A DNA stretch of 64,000 nt from Methylosinus trichosporium OB3b (GTDB taxonomy: Bacteria; Pseudomonadota; Alphaproteobacteria; Rhizobiales; Beijerinckiaceae). Where the stretch lies: contig NZ_CP023737.1 of the NCBI RefSeq assembly GCF_002752655.1, forward strand, positions 1,550,001 to 1,614,000, in the 5' to 3' direction. How positions within the stretch are numbered: position 1 is the first letter of the stretch; every line of letters starts with the position of its first letter. Positions 49,018-56,860 of this stretch are shown in pieces. The translations under genes were made by a program, and so were the position numbers. The notes below the pieces were generated by a model. It made no database searches, was not told the DNA's origin, and was given only the letters and a program-made list of their open reading frames with translations.

Positions 49018-49460
49018 GCGAGAGCAAGACTCCCATCTGGGACGCGCTCATGGCGCGGATTTATGCGCGCACTTTCGGCCGCGCCGAGCCCGAAGGCATT
49101 CGTCCCGGCCTCCGCTTCATGCCGCGTGGACCTTATACCGACGCGCAGCGCGCGAAATGGCTCGCCGAGATGATGAGCTTTGCTCGTTGCCACACGGTGA
49201 CGGTGCGGGACGCGGTCGCCCATTTCGAAGTGCCGGTGCCGGTGTTTCTCGATCATGTGACGAATGAGGAGATTCTAGACCTGCGTTACGACTGCGGCTG
49301 TCTGATCGAGGCCGTCATCGAGCGCGCCGGCCGGACCGATGGCGAGGCGTTCGAGGCGCTGCGGCGCGAGCTCGACGCGTTCAGAAAGCGCCTCGCGCTT
49401 CTGCCATCGCGATCCGGCGATATCGATCCGCCGGCGGACGAAGATGGCGGCGCGGCATGA
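49014..49460 (+). CDS. Phage hypothetical protein
   Basis: A 148-residue protein starting MSESKTPIWDALMARIYART and containing MMSFARCHTVTVRDAVAHFE with a DLRYDCGCLIEAVIERAGRT segment. It is the second gene of the rightward operon. No family recognised. Confidence 0.6.
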   Translation: MSESKTPIWDALMARIYARTFGRAEPEGIRPGLRFMPRGPYTDAQRAKWLAEMMSFARCHTVTVRDAVAHFEVPVPVFLDHVTNEEILDLRYDCGCLIEAVIERAGRTDGEAFEALRRELDAFRKRLALLPSRSGDIDPPADEDGGAA

Positions 49461-49471
49461 CGGGCTCGCAT

Positions 49472-49744
49472 TCATCGCGGCGGCTTCGGCTGGGGCGGAT
49501 TGCGCCAATGATCGATCATCTCGCGGTCGCCGCGCTCGATCTTGTCGAAAAACGCCATCATGCGCGCCATGCCGTCGGCGTAGCGCGTCGGCTTCGCTGC
49601 TTCGCCGATGTCTCCGAGAAAGGCCTGTCGGCAGACGGCGATGTCCTTGTCGCGGCCAGCTTGGGCGAGTCGAGCGGCCAGCATCAGCGACAATTCGGCC
49701 AGGCGCTGGATCAGCTTCTCGTGCGGGTCCTCGCTGCGCTTCAT
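49472..49744 (-). CDS. Small phage protein, minus strand
   Basis: A 90-residue helical protein (MKRSEDPHEKLIQRLAELSL) with ARMMAFFDKIERGDREMIDH near the end. It is opposite to its neighbours and its ATG overlaps the stop of the next upstream minus gene (49741-49929). Two coupled genes in this orientation suggest a small operon. Unknown. Confidence 0.55.
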   Translation of the reverse strand: MKRSEDPHEKLIQRLAELSLMLAARLAQAGRDKDIAVCRQAFLGDIGEAAKPTRYADGMARMMAFFDKIERGDREMIDHWRNPPQPKPPR

Positions 49745-49929
49745 GGTTTCCCCCTCTTCGCCGCGTGCTCTTCTCCGCGGCCGAAGGCGCCGAACTCCCA
49801 GCGGCGTTTCCTCCCCCTCCCCGGCGCTTCGGCGCCGGGGTTCCTTCTTTTCTCGGAAACGGCGGCGCGCCGATCCGCCAAGATATGCCGCGCCGCCTTC
49901 CGTTCCATGGCGTTTTCCTCATCGTCCAT
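49741..49929 (-). CDS. Small basic phage protein
   Basis: A 62-residue basic protein, MDDEENAMERKAARHILADR to RGEEHAAKRGKP, coupled by ATGA to the next minus gene. Its start faces that of the regulator gene at 49993, so this is a divergent promoter region. Confidence 0.5.
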   Translation of the reverse strand: MDDEENAMERKAARHILADRRAAVSEKRRNPGAEAPGRGRKRRWEFGAFGRGEEHAAKRGKP

Positions 49930-49952
49930 GATCACAGCATGGCACGAAGGGG

Positions 49953-49994
49953 AAAGCGCGTGTGTCCCAAATTTAGGGATATTTCGTCCCAAAT
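49953..49994. promoter_or_regulatory. Candidate operator between divergent genes
   Basis: GTCCCAAAT occurs twice (near 49962 and 49987) around CCCAAATTTAGGG, a near-palindrome. The sites lie directly before the ATG at 49993, so they may serve that regulator or the minus pair. Confidence 0.45.
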
Positions 49995-50337
49995 GAGCGC
50001 GACGATGGACAGGGCCTATCTGCTCGCCGACCGCTATGTGCGCGAGGAAATGAGCGCCGCGCGCGTCAACAAGCCCGACGCGATCGAGACCGTGGCCGAC
50101 GCCTGCGGTCTCGCGCCGGGAACGCTGCACAATCTTTTCAAGAGGCGACTCAAAAATGTCGAGAAGGTCGCTCTCGCGCTCGAGGGATTCGCCCTGCGCC
50201 GGCTCGAGCAGCGCGCCGCGCAGCTGCGCCGCGATATTGGCGAGATGCGCGAAAGCCGCATGGTGGTCGATCCGGCTCGCCTATCTGAGCTGGAAGCTGC
50301 GCTCGACGATGTCGAGCGCTGGCTCAAAAAGGGGTGA
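49993..50337 (+). CDS. Small helix-turn-helix regulator
   Basis: A 114-residue protein, MSATMDRAYLLADRYVREEM, with a helix-turn-helix-like core (DAIETVADACGLAPGTLHNL) and a charged coiled tail (ALRRLEQRAAQLRRDIGEMR). No clear ribosome-binding site precedes the ATG; a second ATG at 50005 is possible. Followed at once by the GcrA-like gene. Confidence 0.6.
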   Translation: MSATMDRAYLLADRYVREEMSAARVNKPDAIETVADACGLAPGTLHNLFKRRLKNVEKVALALEGFALRRLEQRAAQLRRDIGEMRESRMVVDPARLSELEAALDDVERWLKKG

Positions 50338-50340
50338 GCG

Positions 50341-51042
50341 ATGAGCGAAGGTTCCCTGTGGAAGCAGGTCCAGGCGCTCGTCGCCGCCGGCCGCAGCAAT
50401 GCGGAGATACGGGCCGCGCTCCGCGCGCACATGTGCAAAGAGACGCTGGACACCTATCTCAGCGCGGCACGGTCGCAGCGCGGCAAGCAGGCAGCGCGCG
50501 CGACGCCGGAATGGCCGGATGCGCGCATCGCGACGGTCGCCAGGCTGTGGGCGGAGGGCTGCACGGCGGCGCAGATCGCCGCTGAGATCGGCGGCGGGAT
50601 CACGCGCTCGGCGGTGATCGGCAAGGTTCATCGGCTCGGCTTGCCGGCGCGCGAGCGGGGAGTGCGGACGAAAGCGGCGCGCGCCGCGATCATCACGCCG
50701 CCACCGGCGCAAGCGGTGAAACGGCCGGCAGAGAAGGCGGCGCCGGTCGTCGTCGCGAGGCCCGCGCCCGTTCCCGCGCTGGCGCCGCCGGTCGACTGTG
50801 GGGAGACGGCGCTGGTCGCGTCGATCCTCGATCTGGTCGAGGGGCAATGCAGATGGCCGCTCGCGGCCGGGTTTTGCGGGCGGCCGAGCGCCGGCGGCAA
50901 GTCCTATTGCGCGCATCATGCGTTGCGATCGGTCAACCCGCGCGGGCCCATGCGGCCGCCGCGCGCGATCAGCGAAGGTCGCAAGAGCGAGCCGCGCGAG
51001 CGCATCGCCGATTGCATCGAAATGTTCGAGGCGGCGCGGTGA
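50341..51042 (+). CDS. GcrA-family cell-cycle regulator homologue
   Basis: A 233-residue protein. Residues about 55-100 are the GcrA DNA-binding domain: EWPDARIATVARLWAEGCTA, then AQIAAEIGGGITRSAVIGKV and HRLGL. The carboxyl part has the GcrA zinc-ribbon-like box CRWPLAAGFCGRPSAGGKSY then CAHHA. GcrA binds sigma-70 RNA polymerase at methylated GANTC sites in alphaproteobacteria. An extra N-terminal 55 residues (SLWKQVQALVAAGRSNAEIR) are not in host GcrA. It may redirect host transcription. Confidence 0.88.
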   Translation: MSEGSLWKQVQALVAAGRSNAEIRAALRAHMCKETLDTYLSAARSQRGKQAARATPEWPDARIATVARLWAEGCTAAQIAAEIGGGITRSAVIGKVHRLGLPARERGVRTKAARAAIITPPPAQAVKRPAEKAAPVVVARPAPVPALAPPVDCGETALVASILDLVEGQCRWPLAAGFCGRPSAGGKSYCAHHALRSVNPRGPMRPPRAISEGRKSEPRERIADCIEMFEAAR

Positions 51043-51245
51043 GATTCGGCGCGGTGTTCGTGCATGTCGAGCGGCGCGAATGTCGGTTCGCCGCGTCGAT
51101 CGCGCGCAACATGCGCGCCGCCGGCTGGGGCTGGCGTCGCATCGGCCGGGCGCTGCGCGTGTCGCCCGCGCGAGCGGAGCGATTGGCGCTGAGCGGAACG
51201 ATGTTCGCGCGGCGCTGGCGCGAGGAAATGCGAAGGGCGGCGTGA
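51039..51245 (+). CDS. Small helix-turn-helix-like protein
   Basis: A 68-residue protein starting at GTG 51039 (VRFGAVFVHVERRECRFAAS) with NMRAAGWGWRRIGRALRVSP, which resembles a resolvase-like helix-turn-helix. Overlaps the GcrA stop by four bases. Function unknown. Confidence 0.6.
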   Translation: MRFGAVFVHVERRECRFAASIARNMRAAGWGWRRIGRALRVSPARAERLALSGTMFARRWREEMRRAA

Positions 51246-51265
51246 GCCGCCCGAGGAGAGAGATC

Positions 51266-52420
51266 ATGCGGCTGAACGATGCGCAGATCGCCGATGTGAA
51301 GGCCCGGGTCGATCTCGGCGCGCTGGCGCGCGAGCTCGGCGCTGGACTGCGCAAGCAAGGACGAAAGCTCATCGGCTCCTGTCCGATCTGCGGCGGCGGG
51401 CGCTCGGCGCAGCGCTTCGAGGTGCAGGGCGACGGCTGGGTGTGCGCCGTCTGCCAGGACGGCGGCGACGCTATTCGCCTGCTGCAGCGCGCCACCGGCT
51501 GTGATTTCCGCGCCGCGGTGGAGAGGCTCGGCGGCGCGCGCGAATTGAGCGACGCCGAGCGCGCCGAGCTGGAGCAGCGCGCGCGGGAGCGGGAGGAAAA
51601 GCGCGAGCGCGAGGCGCAGCGCTATCGCGAGCGCGAGATCGCCGCCGTGCGGCGCTTGTGGGAGGGCGCGGCGCGCGCGCCTTTCGATCTCGTCGCCGCC
51701 TATCTGCAATGGCGGCGCTGTCTCGCGCCGGCCTCGGCGATGCTGCGCTGCGCGCCGGAACTCTGCTTCTTCGACGGCCAGGCGCCGGACGAGCGCGGGC
51801 GCATGGCGCCGCGCGTCGTGCATCGCGGCCCGGCCATGCTGGCGGCGATCGTCGACAATGCGGGCCAATTCTGCGGGCTGCATATGACCTTTCTGGCGCC
51901 CGGCGGCGCCGGCAAGGCGGAGATTTTCGAGCCCGAAACCGGCGAGGCGCTCATGCCGAAGAAATGCCGAGGCTCGGTGAAGGGCGGCCATATCGTGCTG
52001 CGCGCCGCCCAGGCGCCGCGGCGGCTGTTCATCGGCGAGGGAATCGAGACCGTGCTGTCGGTGGCGACGGCGCTGAAGGCGACGCGGCGGCTGCGCGTCG
52101 ATGACGCCTTCTGGTCGAGCGTCGATCTCGGCAATCTCGGCGGCGCGGCGGCCGAGACGATCGATCATCCGTTCTTGAAGCATGCGAATGGCCATCGTCA
52201 GCGCCTGCCGGGCCCGGAGCCCGATCGCGCGGCGCCGGCGATCGCCATTCCGGGCAGCGTCGAGGAGCTGGTGCTGCTCGGCGATGGCGACAGCGAGCGC
52301 GTGCTGACCGAGACGACGCTCGAGCGCGCGCGGCGCCGCTATGAGCGGCCTGGGCGCGTGATCCGCACGGCGTTCGCGCCCGAGGGGCAGGATTTCAACC
52401 ATGTGCTGATGGAGGGGTGA
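51266..52420 (+). CDS. CHC2/Toprim phage primase
   Basis: A 384-residue primase. The zinc finger is SCPICGGGRSAQRFEV with VCAVCQDGGDAIRLLQRA, in CHC2 style. A central DUF7146-type region (APASAMLRCAPELCFFDGQA) and a Toprim domain follow (RRLFIGEGIETVLSVATALK, then LVLLGDGDSERVLTET). It makes RNA primers. The ATG at 51266 is preceded by GAGGAGAGAGATC. A separate P4-type primase-helicase lies downstream. Confidence 0.88.
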   Translation: MRLNDAQIADVKARVDLGALARELGAGLRKQGRKLIGSCPICGGGRSAQRFEVQGDGWVCAVCQDGGDAIRLLQRATGCDFRAAVERLGGARELSDAERAELEQRAREREEKREREAQRYREREIAAVRRLWEGAARAPFDLVAAYLQWRRCLAPASAMLRCAPELCFFDGQAPDERGRMAPRVVHRGPAMLAAIVDNAGQFCGLHMTFLAPGGAGKAEIFEPETGEALMPKKCRGSVKGGHIVLRAAQAPRRLFIGEGIETVLSVATALKATRRLRVDDAFWSSVDLGNLGGAAAETIDHPFLKHANGHRQRLPGPEPDRAAPAIAIPGSVEELVLLGDGDSERVLTETTLERARRRYERPGRVIRTAFAPEGQDFNHVLMEG

Positions 52421-52581
52421 GATGGCCGAGGCGCCGGGCTTTCGGCGAGTGGAAGCTCCTGGAGCGGACGGAGCGGCTGGTGGCGACGCTGCCGCGGCAG
52501 GATGACGCCGAGACGATGCTCGACCTGCTCGCCAAGCGCTCCGTCGTGGCGGCGCCGGTCGGCGCCGACACGGTGGATTGA
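52417..52581 (+). CDS. Small phage protein overlapping the primase end
   Basis: A 54-residue protein starting with GTG at 52417, overlapping the primase stop (GTGA), and ending at 52581. The product VRWPRRRAFGEWKLLERTER then ETMLDLLAKRSVVAAPVGAD has a believable helical composition in contrast to other frames. Found by reading the gap, since it is short. Confidence 0.6.
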   Translation: MRWPRRRAFGEWKLLERTERLVATLPRQDDAETMLDLLAKRSVVAAPVGADTVD

Positions 52582-52610
52582 TTTTTTCCTCTCTTTTGCG
52601 CGGGCGGGAC

Positions 52611-52943
52611 ATGGGCTTCGAGAGCGGTGACGAGGGGCGGCGCGCGCAATTGCCGCTGCGGCGGTTGGGCGAGAGCTTCGACTTCGAGTTCGAGGGGACA
52701 TGCTTCACGGCGACGGTCGGATTCTATCCGGACGGGCGCGTCGGCGAGCTGTTCCTGAATGGGCTGAAGCTGGACACGGCGCAGGATGTCTACGCCTGCG
52801 ATCTCGGAAAGGCGATCTCGATCGCCCTGCAATATGGCGCATCGCTGGAGGCGCTGGCCCGCACCATGACGCGCGACGGCGCCGGGCGGCCGCGCGGCCT
52901 CGCCGGCTGTGTGCTGGATTTGGTGCGGGAGATGCGCGGATGA
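52611..52943 (+). CDS. TSCPD-domain-like phage protein
   Basis: A 110-residue protein: MGFESGDEGRRAQLPLRRLG then GTCFTATVGFYPDGRVGELF and AISIALQYGASLEALARTMT. The last parts match the TSCPD domain found at the end of class II ribonucleotide reductases and in small phage proteins. Its function in phages is unknown. Overlaps the methyltransferase gene by four bases. Confidence 0.75.
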   Translation: MGFESGDEGRRAQLPLRRLGESFDFEFEGTCFTATVGFYPDGRVGELFLNGLKLDTAQDVYACDLGKAISIALQYGASLEALARTMTRDGAGRPRGLAGCVLDLVREMRG

Positions 52944-53638
52944 GCGGCCAGAACAGATCAACGGCTGTCATGCAGCGGCGCGCGAAGACAAAAGAGCCGC
53001 GACCCGACGACTCGTTCGACGCGTTCGACTATTATCCGACGCCTGCATGGGGCACGCGGGCGTTGTGTGAATGGCTTGAGGCAGAAGGGCTTGCCAGCCC
53101 CGGCCTTCAAGACGTCTGGGAGCCGGCCTGCGGCGAAGGGCATATGGCGAAGCCGCTCGGAGAATTTTTCCGTGAGGTTTATGCGGCCGATGTCTGTGCC
53201 CGTGGCTTTGGTGATGTCGACGATTTCCTGTGGCACTCAGACCGCCGCGCCGACTGGATAATCACCAATCCGCCGTTTCGGCTTGCGTCACAGTTTGCGA
53301 CGACGGCGTTCGACCGCGCGCGCTTCGGCGTCGCCATGCTCGTTCGAATCGCCTTCCTTGAAGGATCGGACAGATACAACAATCTGTTCGCAAAGCTTCC
53401 GCCTTCGCACATCGTGCAATTCGCCGAGCGCCTGCCGATGGTCAAAGGCTGGGTGGACCGCAACGCATCATCGGCGACTGCCTACACCTGGGTTGTCTGG
53501 CACAAGGCGTCAGGATCCTCAACGCGGTTCCATTGGCTCGCGCCATGCCGCAAGCGATTGGAGCGTGATTCCGATTATGCGTCTTCCGCCGGCAAATTCG
53601 ACGCATCGCAGCTAAGCGCGGGCGAGCCCGCGGCATGA
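52940..53638 (+). CDS. Adenine-type DNA methyltransferase (NPPF)
   Basis: A 232-residue protein. It has a SAM-binding region (LQDVWEPACGEGHMAKPLGE, motif I-like) and the catalytic motif in RADWIITNPPFRLASQFATT (NPPF), as in N6-adenine or N4-cytosine methyltransferases. YYPTPAWGTRALCEWLEAEG near the start is typical of phage members. Codon use is a little richer in A+T than its neighbours. Confidence 0.85.
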   Translation: MSGQNRSTAVMQRRAKTKEPRPDDSFDAFDYYPTPAWGTRALCEWLEAEGLASPGLQDVWEPACGEGHMAKPLGEFFREVYAADVCARGFGDVDDFLWHSDRRADWIITNPPFRLASQFATTAFDRARFGVAMLVRIAFLEGSDRYNNLFAKLPPSHIVQFAERLPMVKGWVDRNASSATAYTWVVWHKASGSSTRFHWLAPCRKRLERDSDYASSAGKFDASQLSAGEPAA

Positions 53639-55479
53639 CGACCGATCCCTACAAGCGCATCGCCGACGCTGTCGAGGGCGCGAGCCCGCAGCCCCTGCGC
53701 GCCGCTCCGCCGACGGCGGACGCCGATGACGCGAGCGATGGCGACGCCTGCGACGCGCTCGGGCCGTCGGACCAGGAGGCCGATGGCGTCGACATGCGCG
53801 TCGTCGAGCGCTGCGCCAAGCTCGATCAGTCCGACACCGACAATGGCAAGCGGTTGATCGAGCATTTCGGCGCCGATCTCGTCGTGATGGCGCAGGGCGG
53901 CGTCGAGGGCGGCGGCTGGCTCGGCTGGGAGGGGCGCTATTGGGACTTGGACGGCGGCGTCGCGCGCGCGAGCAAGATGGCGCAGATGATCGGCGGGCGC
54001 ATTGGCCTGGAGACGCGCTATCTGCAGCAGACGCCGGCCGAGGCGCGCGTGATCGAGGAAGCCGACAATCTCGCCGCCGATGACGAGAGCGATGGCGCCA
54101 AGGCCGTGCGCCGGGCCGCCGCGGCGGCGGAGAAGGCGCTGGAGAAACGGCGGCTGGCGCGCTGGCGCTTCGCCGTGAGCTCGAAAAATTCCGCGCGGCT
54201 CGTCGCCATGCTGAAGACGGCGGCGCCGCATCTGCGCCGCGAGCCCGGCGGCTTCAATTCGGAGTCGATGCTGATCGTGACGCAGAATGCGACGCTGCGC
54301 GTGATCGTCGAGGAGATCGGCGGGAAGAAAGAGGCGCGGCTCGACGTGCGGCGCGGCTTTGCGCGCGAGGATTATGCGACCGGACTCGTGCCCTGCGATT
54401 TCGATCTGATGGCGAAGGCGGCGAAGTGGGACGCCTTCCTGCTGCGCTGCCTGCCGAGCGCCGATATGCGCCGCACGGTGCGGCAATACGCCGGGCTCGG
54501 ACTCGTCGGCACGCTGCTGCAAAAGCTGATGTTTCATCATGGCTTCGGCGCCAATGGCAAAAGCGTGTTTCTCGCGGTGATTTCCGGCGTCATCGGCAAA
54601 TCCTATGGCGTGTCGCTGCCCAAGGAGACGATTCTCGGGCGCGGCGAACGCGGCGCCGGGCAGGCCTCGCCGGACATTGTGAGATTGTTCGGCAAGCGCT
54701 TCGTGCGCATCGACGAGCTGAAGGAGGACGAGTCGCTGCGCGAGGATCTCGTGAAGCGGCTCACCGGCGGCGACGAGATGGCGGTGCGCAATCTGTTCGA
54801 GGGCTATTTCGATTTCGCCAATCGGGCGACGCCGCATATGAGCGGCAACGGCTTTCCCAAGATCGACGGGACCGACAATGGCATCTGGCGGCGCATGCTC
54901 GTCGTGCATTGGTCGGTGACGATTCCGCCGGAGGAGCGGCGCGAGTTCGACGGCTTCGTCGCCGAGCTGTTGGAGGAGCGCAGCGGCATATTGAATTGGC
55001 TGCTCGACGGCGTGCTCGATTATCTCGAGCATGGGCTGTTCATCGCGCCGGAGATCGCCGCGGCGACCTCGAAATATCAGGAGGAGATGAATCCGATCGG
55101 GGAATTCATCAAGGATTGCGTCGAGGCGCATGAGGGCGAGCGCGTGGCGGCGAGCACGGCGTATCAGGCCTATGTGAGCTGGTCCATGGCCAACGCCAAG
55201 CGGGCGAAGACGCAGACGGCGTTCGGCCGCGAGATGGCGAAACTGTTCAAGCGCGACAATGACCGGGCGCGCTCCTATCTCGACTGCCGCCTGCATGACG
55301 TGCCCGACCGGCCGGAGGAGCCGGGCAAGGCGCGCGCGGCGACGGATTATCCGGAGGGGTATGGGGATGAGCGGGCAAAGAGAACGCAACATGAAGCCGA
55401 TTCCGATCTCTGCGGCGGAACGTATCGCGAAGGAATGCGGCTACGATCAGGTGATCATTTACGCCCGGCGCGTCGGTGA
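53635..55479 (+). CDS. P4-family (D5-like) primase-helicase
   Basis: A 614-residue protein. A D5 N-terminal domain spans the middle, and an SF3/AAA+ helicase follows: MFHHGFGANGKSVFLAVISG is Walker A (GANGKS, near residue 303), RFVRIDELKEDESLREDLVK holds the Walker B region and ATPHMSGNGFPKIDGTDNGI is the SF3 C/sensor motif. Its carboxyl 35 residues (DERAKRTQHEADSDLCGGTY) overlap the next gene by about 90 bases. It would unwind phage DNA at the origin. Confidence 0.9.
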   Translation: MTTDPYKRIADAVEGASPQPLRAAPPTADADDASDGDACDALGPSDQEADGVDMRVVERCAKLDQSDTDNGKRLIEHFGADLVVMAQGGVEGGGWLGWEGRYWDLDGGVARASKMAQMIGGRIGLETRYLQQTPAEARVIEEADNLAADDESDGAKAVRRAAAAAEKALEKRRLARWRFAVSSKNSARLVAMLKTAAPHLRREPGGFNSESMLIVTQNATLRVIVEEIGGKKEARLDVRRGFAREDYATGLVPCDFDLMAKAAKWDAFLLRCLPSADMRRTVRQYAGLGLVGTLLQKLMFHHGFGANGKSVFLAVISGVIGKSYGVSLPKETILGRGERGAGQASPDIVRLFGKRFVRIDELKEDESLREDLVKRLTGGDEMAVRNLFEGYFDFANRATPHMSGNGFPKIDGTDNGIWRRMLVVHWSVTIPPEERREFDGFVAELLEERSGILNWLLDGVLDYLEHGLFIAPEIAAATSKYQEEMNPIGEFIKDCVEAHEGERVAASTAYQAYVSWSMANAKRAKTQTAFGREMAKLFKRDNDRARSYLDCRLHDVPDRPEEPGKARAATDYPEGYGDERAKRTQHEADSDLCGGTYREGMRLRSGDHLRPARR

Positions 55480-55609
55480 CGATCCAAAACCGCACGGTGA
55501 GCATGTGACGACGTATGGCGTCGACGCAGCGCACTGTGAAGTGGCTGCTCGGATAGGCGATCATCTCAAATACAACGTGTTCAAATGGCCGCGAGAGAGT
55601 GAGAAATGA
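55391..55609 (+). CDS. Small conserved phage protein
   Basis: A 72-residue protein, MKPIPISAAERIAKECGYDQ to NVFKWPRESEK, with VIIYARRVGDDPKPHGEHVT. Similar short proteins follow primase genes in alphaproteobacterial phages. An earlier ATG at 55367 (MSGQRERN) is possible. It overlaps the end of the primase gene and, by four bases, the methyltransferase gene. Confidence 0.72.
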   Translation: MKPIPISAAERIAKECGYDQVIIYARRVGDDPKPHGEHVTTYGVDAAHCEVAARIGDHLKYNVFKWPRESEK

Positions 55610-56709
55610 CGCGCACTCGCGGGCCTACCGTCATCGATCTCTTTTGCGGCGGCGCCGGCGGCTGGTCGCTCGGCCTCCATCGCGCCGGCTATCGCACGGT
55701 TGCGGCCTGCGAGGCCGATCCGTGGCGGCGCGCCATGTTCGCGGCGAATTTCCCCGGCGTGAGGATGTATGACGATGTTCGAGAGCTCACCGCAGGGCGA
55801 ATTATTTCCGATCTCGGATATCGTCCCGACCTGCTCGTCGGAAGCCCGCCCTGCCAGGACGCGAGCGCAGCCAACACGCGCGGCCAGGGAGTCGACGGCG
55901 AGCGCACCGGGCTCTTCTTCCCGACCATCCGCCTCGTCGGAGATCTGCGACCTCGTTGGGTCGCTCTTGAAAATGTCCCTCGCCTCCGAACTCGCGGCGC
56001 AGACAGAGTGCTCGGCGCATTGGAGGAGATCGGATACTCCGCTTGGCCGTTCGTGGTGGGTGCTCACCATGTCCGCGCCAATCACAAACGAGAGCGAGTG
56101 TGGATCATTGCTTTCGACCCCGCGCAAATCGGACATGGCGGCGGGGGGGCATGGCGATACTGGCCGCATGGGAACGGTGCGGCACATGCTGCACCAGGCG
56201 ATGCTGCCGACGCCGACGAAGTCGGACGGCGGAGCCGAGCCGCCGGGAGTGACAGGGCGGAAGCTGAGAACCTATCTCGCCACGCCGGCGAAGCGGGATT
56301 TCCGCTCGGCGAAGGCGTCGGAACAAACGATGCGTGGCAATGCGCGGCCGCTGAACGAGCATCTGGCCAACGCCGAGATGATGCTCACCCCGACGAAGAC
56401 GGGCAATCTCACAGCGCCGTCGATGTTGAAATGGGCGGGCGCGAGGGCGCTGGCGAAGATGCTGGCGAGCCATGGTCTCACTGGAACGGCGGCCTTGCCC
56501 ATCACCTACGGCTGGATCATGGGCTATCCACCGAGCTGGCTGCTGCGTCCGGCGATCGGGCAAGCCCTCTCCATGGCCTCGCGGGCCGCATCGTCGCCGC
56601 CTATGGCGACGCCGTCGTGCCGCAAATCCCGGAAGCCATAGGCCGGGCCATTCGTCGCGTCGAGGCGGCGGTGGCGGCGGCCCGCAGCCCGATAGAGGAG
56701 CCGCCATGA
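55606..56709 (+). CDS. Phage C5-cytosine DNA methyltransferase
   Basis: A 367-residue enzyme. Motif I is TVIDLFCGGAGGWSLGLHRA, the catalytic Cys is in LLVGSPPCQDASAANTRG, ENV is in WVALENVPRLRTRG and motif VIII is NHKRERVWIIAFD. Late motif X appears as AYGDAVVPQIPEAIGRAI, with Asp in place of the usual Asn. The middle (about residues 185-300) is low-complexity and acidic, and here a second frame is also open. Confidence 0.85.
   Translation: MTRTRGPTVIDLFCGGAGGWSLGLHRAGYRTVAACEADPWRRAMFAANFPGVRMYDDVRELTAGRIISDLGYRPDLLVGSPPCQDASAANTRGQGVDGERTGLFFPTIRLVGDLRPRWVALENVPRLRTRGADRVLGALEEIGYSAWPFVVGAHHVRANHKRERVWIIAFDPAQIGHGGGGAWRYWPHGNGAAHAAPGDAADADEVGRRSRAAGSDRAEAENLSRHAGEAGFPLGEGVGTNDAWQCAAAERASGQRRDDAHPDEDGQSHSAVDVEMGGREGAGEDAGEPWSHWNGGLAHHLRLDHGLSTELAAASGDRASPLHGLAGRIVAAYGDAVVPQIPEAIGRAIRRVEAAVAAARSPIEEPP
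55769..56641 (+). CDS. Second open frame overlapping the C5 methyltransferase
   Basis: A 290-residue frame, +1 relative to the methyltransferase, starting ATG 55769 (MTMFESSPQGELFPISDIVP). It contains repeated 'LxTPxKSD' patterns (SLLSTPRKSDMAAGGHG; MLPTPTKSDGGAEPPGV; LATPAKRDFRSAK) and YGWIMGYPPSWLLRP, which resemble proteins often annotated beside phage methyltransferases. Its composition is protein-like throughout. Whether it is expressed is unknown; alternatives are an unusual shadow or a frameshifted relic. Confidence 0.5.
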   Translation: MTMFESSPQGELFPISDIVPTCSSEARPARTRAQPTRAARESTASAPGSSSRPSASSEICDLVGSLLKMSLASELAAQTECSAHWRRSDTPLGRSWWVLTMSAPITNESECGSLLSTPRKSDMAAGGHGDTGRMGTVRHMLHQAMLPTPTKSDGGAEPPGVTGRKLRTYLATPAKRDFRSAKASEQTMRGNARPLNEHLANAEMMLTPTKTGNLTAPSMLKWAGARALAKMLASHGLTGTAALPITYGWIMGYPPSWLLRPAIGQALSMASRAASSPPMATPSCRKSRKP

Positions 56710-56860
56710 CGGCCGACCTATGACGCGCGCTCGCGGGCCGCCGGCGTCGCCAAACGTCGCAACTCTCATCTTCGCTGCCCTCGCGTCGCCTTCCGTGGCG
56801 CGAAACGCTTTCCTGCGCGCCGAAAAGCCCGTAGCCCGTTTGGATGGCCGGCGGGAAATC

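Noticed and set aside
53575-55392. A 605-codon minus-strand frame opposite the D5-type primase-helicase.
   Set aside because: Shadow of a gene with Walker A and SF3 motifs; the product is low-complexity His/Arg-rich.
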